The position numbers were made by a program, and so were the translations under genes. The notes under the pieces were generated by a model that was not told where the DNA came from, ran no database searches, and worked only from the letters and a program-made list of their open reading frames with translations. This document shows, one piece after another, positions 24,601 through 36,354 of a stretch of 64,000 bases of DNA (its first letter is position 1; every line of letters starts with the position of its first letter). This DNA is from Antrodiella citrinella (Eukaryota; Basidiomycota; Agaricomycetes; Polyporales; Steccherinaceae), in NCBI GenBank assembly GCA_004802725.1, contig SGPM01000090.1, positions 1 through 64,000 of the forward strand. Direction: 5' to 3'.

Positions 24601-26285
24601 TTTTGGCTACCCGACTGATCTTCGAGATTCGCAAGGCTTTCGTTGTTGACGCACCTCTCGGGCTGGTTTTCGACAAGCCCACCATCTCAGCTCTCGCCGA
24701 TGCCGTAGACAGGCTTCGCAATGCCGATCTTGGCTTCGTTTACAATAACGGCGGAGACAATACATCTGCAGGCGCTTCAGCTCAATACTTCGCCGTTCCA
24801 GGTCGAGAAGGATCAGCAGGCAGCCGTGCACGTCTCGAGTACGGCGCAGATTTTGATAATCTCACATCCCAGCTGCGCGCGTCATACCCACCCCTGCCAT
24901 CAGATTATTCCACGCGACCACTCACAGTGTTCCTCACTGGTGCCACGGGATTCTTGGGCGCGTTCATTTTGCGGGACCTTTTGAATCGGGGCGAAAGAGT
25001 GCAGAAGGTCATTTGCCTCGTTCGCGCGTCCTCATCGGACAAAGCTCTGGACCGCTTGCGCGACACCGCCGTCGGACGTGGAGTGTGGAATGAAGATTGG
25101 ATGAAGACGGACAGATTGGAGGTCATTAGAGGTGATTTGGACCAAGATCTCTTCGGACTTGATCAGGCGTCGTGGACGCGCGTGGCCGAAGAAGCAGACG
25201 TTATCATTCATAACGGTGCATTGGTGAGTAAATATGAGTCTGCAGGTAGAACTGATGCACTGATCCTACGCTTTACGTCCCTTCCCAGGTTCATTGGGTA
25301 TATCCTTATGAAAAGCTCCGTTCTGCCAACGTGCTCGGAACACTCACTGCCATCACTTTGGCGTCCATCGGCAAACCAAAGTTTTTTGTGTTCGTTTCGT
25401 CTACGTCAGCGCTTGACACTGAGCATTATGTTCGGCTCTCGGACTCGCTGTCAAGCGATTCAGAGAATGCTGGCGGTGTTCCTGAAAGCGACGATCTCGA
25501 AGGAGCCCGGACGTCTTTGAAGACAGGCTATGGTCAAAGCAAATGGGTGTCCGAGAAGCTCTTATTTGAGGCGGGCCGGAGGGGATTGAAGGGACATATC
25601 GTCCGCCCGGGTTATGTCGTGGGGGATTCCCAATCAGGTGGTGAGTACTTGGCCACTTCTTGAGCGTTTTCATGTCGTTGACGGATGGTGGCGTTCTGTA
25701 GTGACGAACACCGACGACTTTGTGTGGCGCCTCGTGAAAGGTTGCATACAGCTCGGGCTTATTCCCGACATCAACAACACGATCAATCTTGTACCAGTTG
25801 ACCATGTCGCGATGAGCACTGCTCTGGCAGCTGTATCTCCTCTATCCTCCCCACGCGACCAGCTGAGCGTCTTGCACGTTGCCGCGGAACCGCGACCGAC
25901 GTTCAATATACTCTTGTCTTCGTTGACGCGGTACGGCTTCCCGACGGAACGCTGCGAATACCTTGTCTGGCGAAGCAAACTCGAGCGACATGTCATGGAA
26001 GTCCAGGATAATGCATTGTTCCCATTGCTGCACTTTGTGTTGGACGACCTTCCGACAAGCACGAAGGCGCCGGAATTGAACGACACGAACATGAAGGACC
26101 TTCTGTCCCCACATACGAGCCAGACGAACGGTACGGTCGACGACGAGCTGATGGGCAAGTACCTCGCGTGGCTTGTGGCTGCCGAGTTCTTGCCTTCTCC
26201 AAGCCTGGACAATCCCGAGAAGGTGCTTCCACAGCAACTTGCGTCCACGTCGGCCACGCGAGCAGTTGGGAGGAGTGGGAGTTAG
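21657..26285 (+). CDS. LYS2: L-2-aminoadipate reductase (alpha-aminoadipate semialdehyde dehydrogenase)
   Basis: LYS2 adenylates alpha-aminoadipate, loads it on a carrier domain and reduces it to the semialdehyde with NADPH, in the fungal lysine pathway. Six exons give one frame: 21657-22749, 22809-23246, 23308-24297, 24370-25223, 25289-25640 and 25702-26285 (about 1,400 residues). An N-terminal condensation-like region comes first. The adenylation domain shows [84 protein letters not shown] and PLNPNGKIDKPALP. The carrier domain has SFFDLGGHSILATRL, with Ser as the phosphopantetheine site. The reductase domain has VFLTGATGFLGAFILRDLL and GYGQSKWVSEKLL. The enzyme needs activation by a phosphopantetheinyl transferase (LYS5 type), which is not in this window. 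Confidence 0.95.
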
Positions 26286-27096
26286 TGGAAGGATGGTTGC
26301 ATGGCTGCTGCTGCGCCACAGTGCTAGGGCGGCATTATGTGGACCCCAGAATATGAAATTGTATTGGTGCGTAAAAGGTTGACGTAGTGTGTGTACCTAT
26401 GTAAAGCCATCCATGATTGTACAACGATAATTGAAGTCTGTTCATCTCCGTCTGTTCTGTGCGCATCGTTCCGGATACGAGTTTGGATAACATTAGTTTA
26501 CGGCTCCTAGTGACTCAGTAACGGGAATCTGCCGAGTCGTTAACTTCGTGCCACCGCTAGGAACGCCTGTCGCCATTTGCGACTACGTACGATTCGGAAA
26601 CGAAAACTGAACGCCCTGCACTTCGACTTCTTCTCAAATGAGCAACGGAAATGAGTCTCATTCCCCTCGCCATGTGAGCTATGAATAACGTGAATAACAT
26701 CGTGACTTTTTCAAAGGTGGGAGCAGAACCCGTTCCAATCCATTCTCATGTCTTTTACACGCCCAGATGGCGAAAATTGCCGGGATCCCTTGGCGGTAGG
26801 CACCGCACGGCAGCATGGGCGATACCAGGAGATATCCTTTTTTTCGGCCGGCAGCGACAGCACATCCAGGCTCAGGCTGAGAGATATCTCGAACCCTCGA
26901 CGGAAAACGCCTCCGGACTACCACTTCCATACTCCCACCCAACTGTCCGTGAAACGAATGATGAATCGCCACTGATTTATCTGCACCTGGATGTCGTCTG
27001 TTGCACCGTAACGCCCGCCCAAACTCCCGGCCGCTGCTCGGTATATTACAAGAAGTAGGGCTTCCCGTTTTCCAGACGCTACTGTCCCCGCACACT
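26286..27096. other. intergenic region downstream of LYS2
   Basis: The LYS2 3' region and the promoter of the first DUF6533 gene. The longest frame is a 170-codon minus-strand one at 26679-27191, which overlaps the first exon of the next gene and has no motif. No promoter element could be fixed with confidence. Confidence 0.35.
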
Positions 27097-28949
27097 ATGG
27101 CCTCAGCTCCTAGCTTCCTGCAAGGCAATGGAGCATCGTACCTTCGCGTTGGGTCCATAGCGATCGCTGCATACGAGTACGTCGTGGTCACCTTCTAACA
27201 GACCCTCGAAGCTGATCTTGATACAGTTATATCGTGACCTTGCCTGCGGAGTGGCGGTTCTATCGAGGTCAGAAACCGTGGAGGATCAGTCCAGGGTGCA
27301 TGTTGTTCATATTGATTCGGTGCGTACTATCGTCCATGCTGCAAGTATATGCACGTCCGTGTTGACTATATGCTGTCTTCAATAGATACCTCAGTATTGC
27401 CACAATCGTTGTTTCAAATGTTGGATATTTTGGCACCTTCTCGCAGCAGATGTGCGATCGTTACTACATCGCAGCACCGGTATTCAAAGGTGCGTCGTAT
27501 CGTTACGAGGGTCCATCGACCTCGACTGATAGAGGTGTGTCGGCCAGTGCTGCAAACTATGGTCTCGCAAGTTATCCTGGGTATACGGTACGTCTTCGGC
27601 CTTTCTTGGATAGTGACGACATGACTGAACATCGCCACAGGGCATATAACATCTCCAGGAGGTCACAATGGGTCATGTATACATACTTTGTACTCTTCAT
27701 TCTGCTCACAGCGGTGCGTGTCTTTCCCGTCTTACCCATCCCCAGGAGACTCACATTGCCCGATTTGTTATAGGCGGAATCTTTTACCAACCTGTGGGAT
27801 CGCGTTCGTGAGTGTCTGGTCTAAGAACACGCAAGACGTCTAGCTAACACGCGCTCCGGAACGACTCGTAGCTGTGCAGAAGGTGAGCTGACCGCCATAT
27901 CCGTCATCTGTTGATATACGTACTTAGGCTTCGTTGTTTTCTAGTCTAACAAGTAAGCTGTACAGGTTTTGGGACGACGCTCATGTACTGACCTCCACCA
28001 TCAGCTGCACACCTGGGAACAGTCATTTATCGGTGTGGCTGTACTATGTCTTGGCCATGTTCTACGACCTCTTCACACTGGTCCTCTCGACCTACTTCCT
28101 TGTCCAATTCACTTCAAGCTTCAGCAGGTGCGTCCTGCGTGTTATCATGGAAGGGGAAATACGTCTAACACCACCACTCATAGGATGACTGGCCTTATTC
28201 GATTGTAACTGCTTCATCGACCCTCTCTGTCGACAGGGCTAACTTACATTTGATGTCAGGATGTTCTATGACGGACTGGGATATTTTGCTGCGCTTACAG
28301 GTGCGTAACATGTTGACTTCATGCTGTTCCTAATACTGACCAGCATTGCAGGGGCGAACATCTTCAATCTTGTCCTATACAGAACAGCAAATGAGTCGTA
28401 TCAGGTGCGTCACGGCGTTGCAGACGTATTTTGTTCCTCATCTCACCTGCATTGTTTCTACTCGGTGTCTGTAGTCTTCAGGGTAAGTCCGCATACCGTC
28501 TTACCTCCGACGATTTGTACTCAACGGTCTTCTCAGAGCTTCTGTGGGCTATGCCGTCACATGGATCATGTCTCAGCGAATTCTCATTCATCTACGTGGT
28601 AAGCACCGTCGAGCTACTTTTCCGTTCATCTCTTACCGACTCTGCTGTTGTAGATGCCGCCGCAGAACATCAGGTCAAGAATGTCATAGTGTCGCATAAG
28701 CTGAATAGCGGACGCGACGTCTCACGAGCGATGCGTTCGCAGTTCAACAGCAGCAACCACAAGGACCGTCTGAACGACGAATACGACCTGAAGAGCCGCT
28801 CTACCTCTGGCGCTGCAGATTCCTACGACCACGTCGTCGCCGACGTCGAGCTCGACATCCAAGTGCAAGTCGAGCAAACCGTCACTGTAGACTACATCCC
28901 TCCAGGGCCGAGGCGCCATCCCGATCCAGGACACGTGCTGCCGCGTTAG
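27097..28949 (+). CDS. DUF6533 multi-pass membrane protein, copy A
   Basis: DUF6533 proteins are basidiomycete membrane proteins of unknown function with about seven helices. The start ATG at 27097 gives MASAPSFLQGNGASYLRVGS. The first junction joins IAAYD to YIVTLPAEWRFYRGQKPW (exons 27097-27176 and 27227-27319), which is the core DUF6533 signature. Next come RYLSIATIVVSNVGYF, CDRYYIAAPVFK, TMVSQVILGIRAYNISRRS, YFVLFILLTAAESFTNLWDR, a later MTGLIR / RMFYDGLGYFAALT / NIFNLVLYRTANE block and WIMSQRILIHLR. The tail is hydrophilic and acidic (DVELDIQVQVEQTVTVDY) and closes at 28949. About 12 short exons; the middle ones (27800-28260) are approximate. Its neighbour copy B shares the layout and the VQVEQTVTVDY/VQVEHSVKVDY tail, so the pair arose by tandem duplication. 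Confidence 0.75.
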
Positions 28950-29756
28950 CCCTTTTACATGTGTTTTTTTGTCTTTGTGATGGTGCGTTCAATAATGCCA
29001 CCGATTGTCGATGCAATAACCGCTAATCTCGACGTCTTCTGTCAATTAGACCTGTTTCGTTTGCTGTCTTTTTCGTCGCTTTGGGTGTGCTGTTGTTCTC
29101 CAAGTCCTGTCGTTTCTCGTGTACACATACCATCTATTGGCCAAATGTAGAGTATATCTTTCATAACACAATGCTGCTATTACAGCTTCTATCGGACGTT
29201 GATTTTGCGCAGAAGAGTGTCGAGTGTGATATGAGGAGCACATGGGACGCAGGCGTCTGTCGACGATCGTAGACCACTCGGAAGCCCCTTCCCCCTTGAT
29301 TATGATTTATCGATCGGTCTGCACGCAAATCTTTACGATTACATCCTCAAGGCCTCAAATGCGAGTCGTCGGTCCGCATGAGGAGCTATGAAGAGACCAC
29401 AGGAACCTTAGAGCACGAGCGTACGGAGGCGCAGAGTCTTGTCTGGTCCGTTTCGACGAGAATTTCAGTCGGAATGGATCTGAATCTCGCATAAGCCGTT
29501 GTCCTTTGATCTCCCCCGACGCCACCGAGGGTGTGTGGGGAGGGGCGTTGTCGGCAAACTCTGCAGTGGGAACGTCCCGGTCACTCAGGTCATCAGACGT
29601 AAAGACTTTGCGGGAAAAACAGCCTCCCTGGAAGATACATCAGCGACATACCCTCCCAGCGCTGGTTCTCATCTCTTGACCTCCCCCTCCTTCCTCCTCT
29701 GCTGCGCGGGTTATCCTCAAGTGCATGTGAAGGCGCTTGGGACCTACGAAGCCCTT
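28950..29756. other. spacer between the tandem DUF6533 genes
   Basis: About 0.8 kb containing the 3' region of copy A and the promoter/leader of copy B. A long open frame upstream of ATG 29757 stays in frame with copy B from 29499, but its sequence is unlike a DUF6533 N-terminus, so the later ATG was chosen. Confidence 0.35.
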
Positions 29757-31731
29757 ATGGTCACGAAATCACATTCTTTCGATAACATCCTGACGAACAA
29801 TGGAGCGGCGTACTTGAGGGTGGGATCCCTCGCCGTAGCAATGTACGAGTACGTGACAGTTTCCTTCTCGCACACCCCGCACTTCCGCGCTTCCGAGTCT
29901 GAGCCCAAAACTGACAGCGAGTAAATCGCTTGACCCTGCGTTTCTATTGCTTTTTAGCTACGTTTTGACACTGCCGGCGGAATGGCGGTTCTATAGGATT
30001 CAGAAGTCGTGGAAACTCAGCGCTGGTTGCATTATGTTCATACTTTTAAGGTGAGTACCGTCCGTTGACGATGTCGTCATGTATGCTTGCTCACATCTGC
30101 CTCTGCGACACAGGTATATCAGCGTGATCACGTTGATTGTCAGCGAAATTGGATACTTTCATCACTTTACATTCGACCAGTGTCGCCAGTATTATCTGGT
30201 GGCACCGGTGTTCAAAGGTGCGCACAATCTACAAGGGGGACAGGCTTCTCAATTGACATCGACTTCGCATTCGTCAGCTTTGCAGACGTTGATTTCTCAG
30301 ATCATCATGGCTTTCAGGTAAGTAGACTCAGGCGTACAGTCCATATATGCTCGGCGGACTCTGACATCATCATTGTAGGACGTACAATATCTCTCAGCGT
30401 GCGGAATGGCTGCGATACGCTCTGCCGATCATCGTGGTTGTCACTTCTTCGGTGAGTTGCTGCGACGATGCGTCGAGATCTTGCTGAGCTTTTCCGATGG
30501 GTAGATGGAGTTCTTCACAAACTTATTCGCTCGCTCAAGTACGTTATTGGATTTCATTGTCGCCTGTGTTATTTTGACATTCATCATCGTACGTAGTGGT
30601 TCAGGGGACAATTGGTCAATTGGCGGTATGTTCCTTGTATCTTCGTTCACCTTCAGACTCTGAACGCGTAATCGGCCGCCCAGGTTACCAAGTCAGTGAA
30701 GCTCGCTCCCGATTTGGACCGTAGCCACACTAACGTTTCTCAACAGCTGTACTGGAGGGAATGTCGACCACAAAAGCGTCTGGATTTTCTACCTCATCTC
30801 TATGCTCTATGATTTCTTCACCATGGGAGTCTCGTCTTATTACCTGATGCGGTCGACATCTAGTATGTTCCGGTACGGTTTCCACGCTTGATTAGAACGT
30901 CTTCGTACTAATCGTTCTTACAGTATGTCTGGTTTGGTCAGAGTGTAAGTGATCCTCGATGTAGAGGGCAAGAGTCAAGTCCTATGTTGCAGATACTCAT
31001 GAAGAACGTATCAATTGCATCACAGTCTGTTCTACGATGGTATCGGGTACTTCTTGTGTCTCACTGGTATTCTTCACGTTTTAATTATCACCGATCTGTC
31101 CTGACGCTGGGTTTGTTCGCTAGCGGTCAACATCGTGAATCTTATCTTGTACCGGGCGAGTGACGTTGAAACTCAGGTGAATTCATATTACATGGCGGTC
31201 TCGGGTAGCAACTAATCTATGGCATCTCTAGTCTTCCGGGTATGTTGCTCATTACGAAAAGACACAACGGTTGAGCTAATACCTGTTATACAGCGCATCC
31301 TTAGGATACACAGTGACATGGATCATGAGCCAAAAGATTCTCATCCACCTTCGTGGTACGCGTGAATATCTCTCCGTTTCTGTGCAACCTCGCTAACTGA
31401 CCTGGCCGTCTTGACTACAGACGCTGCCGAAGACGCACACACCTACAGCGCACACGCCGTGACCCGCGAACTCACCTCCGCGCGCGACATCACCCGCGCC
31501 ATGCGTTCCCTCGGGCACTTTGAGAAGCCGAAACCGCGCCCGCGCGATCGGCTCGACGACGAGTACGACCTGGGGTCGCCGAGCAACTCCCCCGCGGACG
31601 GGTTCTCCGAGCAGACCGAGAACGAGTTGGATGTGAAGGTGCAGGTCGAGCATAGCGTCAAGGTGGATTACGACCCGCATGCGTACGATCGTGAGACGTA
31701 TCTGAAGCAGAAGACGTCCCAGGGGGCATGA
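29757..31731 (+). CDS. DUF6533 multi-pass membrane protein, copy B
   Basis: Same family as the gene upstream. ATG 29757 gives MVTKSHSFDNILTNNGAAYL; the first exon ends near 29848 at the same codon position as in copy A. The next exon gives a YVLTLPAEWRFYRIQKSW-type core. Further matches to copy A are YISVITLIVSEIGYF, CRQYYLVAPVFK, LQTLISQIIMAFRTYNIS, FYDGIGYFLCLT, NIVNLILYRASD, GYTVTWIMSQKILIHLR and a long acidic tail from DAAEDAHTYSAHAV to stop 31731. The tail carries ITRAMRSL and VQVEHSVKVDY, paralleling VSRAMRSQ and VQVEQTVTVDY in copy A. Intron positions match between the copies wherever both can be read. Function unknown; a membrane receptor or transporter role would be a guess. Confidence 0.75.
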
Positions 31732-32800
31732 CGTATACCAGGCCCCATCCTGTCGTTCGTTTGCTGTTTGTGAAGTGAGCTCTCTTCTTTGGTTTCGTTT
31801 GGGCCATGGGATGTATGAGCTGACTTGTGGGGTAGTTTCCCTCTACATGTATGTTCTGCTAGTTCTGGCACACGCACCGGCTCATGGATCTAATTCGGAG
31901 AGGTCTCTCTGTGTACATTATCCATTACTTAAAGCGATGCTTTGCTTCCTTCCCCTCGGTTCCAAGCTTCCAAGCATCATCGACATCCGGATGTATGCAG
32001 CGCATGAGCCACTCACTTTTCGCGACCCTGTTGAAATTGTACAAGAAAGAGGAGGTTCCGGATTTGCAACTCGTTGCATGTATGTGTTGCGACGATCAAG
32101 GTTGCTCCAGAAGGTTGGTTCAATTTCATCTGAGTACATTGGAGTAGCCGTTGCTATCGGGGCCACATTTTTCACAAATGCCACAGTCCAGAACCTTTAA
32201 AGTCAAATTCGTTCTACGTCTACGCCACCGTACTGATGAGTCTTGCGACGCGAAATGCCAATGGCCCTCCCTGGTTGCTTCGTCGGACGCCATGTATCAG
32301 TACGAAGTCTTAAAGTAGCTCAGTGACCTTCCGAGCATATCGAAGGACAACCTGCGACCGTTGATGTGTCCAGAACTCCAACCTCATGCAGGATTCGGAC
32401 CTTCTAGCTGACAACTCTTTCGTGTGGCAGGACGGCCACTGTATTCTGGCCACTCACGGACAATCGACCGAATGTTCAAAGCAAACATGTCATCTTCACT
32501 CCTGTACTTACGAGAGCTGTTTGCAAGTTGCGAACGATGGGCCAGTTTAACACGAAACGCAAATCGGTAGAGGCAAAGCGGAAGAATTTCGACGAATGTC
32601 AACCTCGAGGAAGAAAGCTTGAAAATGCTGTGAATTTCTTACCGTGCGGGAATGCCGTCTTGCGCATCCGTCATGAACGTGCATGAACGAACTGCGGTAC
32701 GTGAACTTGAAAATCAGGAAAGACATTAAATGTTAGAGTGTATGATACTTTGGTGGTCGTGATTCATGATAGAGTACAATTGATTTCCGCTTCCGAGCCT
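31732..32800. other. gene-poor spacer
   Basis: About 1.1 kb after copy B with only short overlapping frames on both strands (for example 31775-32200 plus, 31918-32184 minus). None contains a recognisable motif. No repeat or transposon end was found. Confidence 0.35.
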
Positions 32801-32824
32801 TCGAGCAACTCATGAAGCGATTGT

Positions 32825-33560
32825 TGACGCGTTGACGTGTCGCTGGCTTCAGATACGGTAGACCATGTAACAAAAGGTGAGTATGAAGATCATGACAATA
32901 GCCATATGATCAGAGCGTACCTTTTGGGTTGAGGCTTCTCGTCCGCGATGTACCACTTAGGATCCTAAGTCCTTCCCAGCACCTTCTGCACCTTCTCCAC
33001 TTTCTCCAAATCTATCACTTTGTTCGCTGCGGTCCTGTTATCCGCAAGGAAGAGGCATACACGGAGGGAGTGATTCGGCCCCGTGCGCAGAGCACTGGTT
33101 CTGGTGGTAATCCAACCCTACCTCATCGAGGGTACGTTCCAACCACGCGTACAAAGTGTCGAAGAGCGTGAACCTGGGGTCCTCTTCTGTTACGCCTAGT
33201 TCGAGGGTTTGAATTGGAGCCTGATGCTTGCATTGTAAGTTGCTGTGATTCTCTGCTGCAGCGTGTAAGAGACGATATAACAGTTTGGAGTGAGTAATCA
33301 CGAAGATGACATGAGTTCTCCCTTGACAAAACAAAACTTTGAGCCAATTTGTGAGATGGCCAGGTGGTCGCAACTCGGAAGAGGTCGCAGTTTGGTCGCA
33401 GTCGGTGTTGAGCATGCTCGGGCCGCCGGCTTTCCGGGTGCCGGTGCCCGATGTATAGACCTCCTCCTTCACTGGCAAATTGTGGCAATGAACTTCTCGT
33501 CGCTTGTCCCAGTTTACTCCAATTTCCAAACCGTCGTAAACCGTTTTTCATGTCTCGCGT
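32825..33560 (-). CDS. possible small unrecognised gene with a C-terminal membrane helix
   Basis: Several minus-strand exon-like pieces line up. One (about 33130-33230) reads TLELGVTEEDPRFTLF and AWLERTLDE and ends at a GT near 33133. After an AG near 32964, another exon reads DPKWYIADEKPQPK and ends at a GTACGC. Further down a frame reads MAIVMIFILTFCYMVYR, a single hydrophobic helix just before a stop. The joins in the last step change frame and were not fully resolved. Nothing was recognised. It could be a short tail-anchored protein, but it may also be chance. Confidence 0.2.
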
Positions 33561-33709
33561 AACTCGCCCGTCGACGACCTTGCGAAATCAGTGAACCAGA
33601 GTTACTCAGCCGCTATATCTCTCGCCAGATTCGTGGAATCGATTCCCAAGATTGCGGGTCACGAGTTGATATGTCGACAATCACCCCAACTTCCCCCTCT
33701 CACAGCGAC

Positions 33710-33716
33710 TATAAAA
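33710..33716 (+). promoter_or_regulatory. TATA box of the acyl-CoA synthetase gene
   Basis: TATAAAA sits 34 nt before the ATG at 33750. The match is perfect, but the distance implies an unusually short leader. Confidence 0.45.
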
Positions 33717-33749
33717 CCAGTTTGAAGAGACGACACTCTGAGACAAACT

Positions 33750-36325
33750 ATGCAGGCTCAAATCTGCCCTTTGTTATGTACACGAATACCCTCGGTGTCC
33801 GGTCACAGAGTCGTTAGACGATCGGTCTCACTGACCTCGAAACTCACAAATTCCTCCATAACAGGACCCACTACACCTGCACTGTCTGACCTTACGCTTG
33901 GGTCATACTTCAGGTCGCAAGTCCTCGCTAATCACTCGTCACGACCTGCGCTCATATGCCGCGCTGAGCGTGCTGGGGCTCATGGGGGACCATCCTCACG
34001 GATGCGGAATTTGGCGAAGGAGGATGGGAGAGAGAGAGCTTATCTGGCTTGGGATTATGAAGAGTTCGATCGTAACATCATGGCACTGACGAGAGGACTC
34101 ATTGGATTGGGGGTAAAGAAAGGGGATCGTGTGGGTGTCGTCATGGGAAATAACAGGTGCGTCGTGAATCTCATTGTGTATTGTCCGACTTTTGAACAAG
34201 TTGAAAAGTGTGTACGCTATGTTGCAGTGGGCGTGCGCGAACATCGGTGCGGTCCTGGTCACATTGAATCCTGCATACAGAATAAATGAATTTGTACGCA
34301 GTGCTCAGTCCTCTCCTTGAATTCTGATTTACCTCGTGACAGATATCTACTCTGTCTCTCGTCGGAGTCTCTCACCTATTCGTCGTGCCTAGTATTCGCT
34401 CGTCGCATTACGTCCAAATGCTCTCGTCTGCCTTTCCTGCGCTCTGCTCGGCCACGCCTGGCGAGATACAAGAGGAACGTCTTCCGGATCTGAAACACTT
34501 GGTTGTATTTGATGACTCCGCAGCAAGTGTCTCCGGCAGTGCAGGTAGCAGTAAAATCACTGGGGTGGAAGATTGGCGAGAGACAAGAGCTACGATTGAT
34601 TTCAGGGAAGTTCTACTTTGGGACGAGAATGGACGAGAAGCAAAAACAGTTCAAAGTATGGGAGATTCGTTGCAGAAGGACGACGTCATAAATCTACAGT
34701 TCACCAGGTGAGTCTCCTCTCATGAGCTAAGATGCATTCTCATGAGAAATTAGTGGTACCACAGGTGCCCCTAAAGCTGTTTCTGTTCGTTAAGTTTACT
34801 GCAGCTTTCAGACTAGGCCCTGACATCGTATTAGTTGACGCACAGTAATCTTCTGAATAATGGTATCCTGGTCGGCAATGCGATGCGCATTACACCTCAG
34901 GATGTACTCTGTAACGTGCCACCACTGTTTCATTGCTTTGATAAGTCTTGTGCAACTCTTTCCCATTTCCACTCTTAAACTAATTTGAACCGTAAACACG
35001 CCTTGTCCTAGGAAATTTGGCGTTATGGACCCATGGTTCATGTATCGTATATCCGTCACCCGTTTTCTCTCCTTCAGCCATTGTGTCTACGCTGGTGGAA
35101 GAGAAGTGCACAGCTCTGCACGGCGTTCCCACTCACTTCTTAGGCGTGCTCAGCGAGGTGGAGGAAAGGAGGAAAAGTGGTCAAGGCTTAGATCTCAGCC
35201 GATTGAGGTAAGTGCTTGAGCTGTCTTCATTTTGATCTATTTGAGTTGACGGTTGTGACTATGCTGTAGGACTGGTATCGCTGCGGGAACGTCAATGCCT
35301 ATAGACCTCATGAAACAGCTCATGGCGAAGATGAACCTGACTGATCTGACTGTTGCATATGGTATGAGTAAGTGCTCTCATTCACTCGCCACCATAGTCG
35401 AAGCTCATGTAGGCCCGCACCCACAGCTGAAACTAGGTGATTTCTACTCTAGCACTTCACTTTTACCTTCCAGTCCTGACATCGCCCACCCAGCCCGGTC
35501 TCGTTCCAAACGACGCCTGTGGACTCAGTCGTGCATCGCGTTGAGACAGTTGGCAAAGTTCATCCGCACGTGCGAGCCAAGATAGTTGATAACGACGGTA
35601 ATATTGTACCGGTACACACGCCAGGAGAGCTGCTCGTAGCTGGCTACTTGGTCCAGGAGGGATACTGGAATGATGCAGAACAAACTGCGAGCGTGATGAA
35701 GACAGACGAAGACGGGACACTTTGGATGTATACAGGAGACGAGGGTGTCATGGACGAAGATGGATACTTACGAAGTGGGTCCGTGTCCTATTCTTGTTGA
35801 TGCATTACTCAACTTTCCCATTCGCAGTCGTCGGTCGTATCAAGGACATCATTCTTCGTGGCGGCGAGGTAAGCCTCCTCCTCCGTTGCTCATATTTCGC
35901 TGAACCTTCCTTCAAAGAACCTCTTCCCAGTCCAAATCGAGAACGTCCTCACCGACCACCCGTCCATCCGCGAAGCCGCAACTGTAGCCGTTCCTGACGC
36001 TAAATACGGTGAAGTGGTCGGAGCGTGGATTGTCCTGGAGCCCAACAGTCAGATGTCAAGAGAAGACGTACGACAGGTCGTTTGGGAGGGTATGAATCCA
36101 CAAGTACGCGTGTTTGACCACACTTTACCACCTACTCATTTTCGTACTCACGATGTGTAGAATGCACCGGCATGGGTATGGTTTGTAGGTGAGCCTGGTG
36201 TTGCGGACGAGCTGCCCAAGACTGCAAGCGGGAAAGTGATGAAGCACATACTGCGGAAATGGAGTCGAGATCTAGCCGTGGAAGGAGTCGGGAGAGTCGC
36301 AATCAGCAATGGACGAAAGCAATGA
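33750..36325 (+). CDS. ACSF2-like acyl-CoA synthetase, probably mitochondrial
   Basis: The enzyme activates fatty acids as acyl-AMP and then acyl-CoA. The N-terminus is basic and Ser/Thr-rich (MQAQICPLLCTRIPSVSGHR), in keeping with a mitochondrial presequence. Visible ANL motifs: SGTTGAPKAVS joined to LTHSNLLNNG, NVPPLFHCFG, LGNLALWTHGSCIVYPS, GMTETSPVSF, VGKVHPHVRAKIV, TPGELLVAGY, WMYTGDEGVMDEDGYL, VGRIKDIILRGGE, NLFPVQIENVL and LPKTASGKVMKHILRKW (catalytic Lys). About 12 exons. Two junctions are unusual: an AT-AC intron at 34941-34999 and a 10-nt exon at 35427-35436; both are needed to rebuild the conserved motifs. A weak donor, GTTCGT, follows KAVS near 34789. Chain-length preference cannot be read. 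Confidence 0.85.
34941..34999 (+). other. AT-AC intron in the acyl-CoA synthetase gene
   Basis: The 59-nt intron begins ATAAGTCTT and ends GTAAACAC. Removing it joins codon TTT-G to GC-CTT and gives FHCFGLVLGNLALW, the expected motif. No GT donor in the region keeps the frame. The alternative AT-AG end at 35013 also keeps frame but deletes four conserved residues (GLVL). The donor ATAAGT resembles U2-type AT-AC introns rather than the U12 donor ATATCC. Confidence 0.6.
35427..35436 (+). other. 10-nt microexon in the acyl-CoA synthetase gene
   Basis: CTGAAACTAG is flanked by an acceptor (cccacag) and a donor (gtgatt). Joined to the A at 35367 and the C at 35494 it writes ACT GAA ACT AGC, giving GMTETSPVSF. 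Flanking introns are 35368-35426 (59 nt) and 35437-35493 (57 nt). The second contains a good branch-point match, CTGAC, at 35475-35479. Without this exon every available junction breaks the frame or loses the motif. Confidence 0.65.
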
Positions 36326-36354
36326 GCTTTAGAACAATATTGACAAGTAAGGAC

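Noticed and set aside
26679..27191. 170-codon minus-strand frame
   Set aside because: Overlaps the first exon of the DUF6533 gene in antisense and has no recognisable motif.
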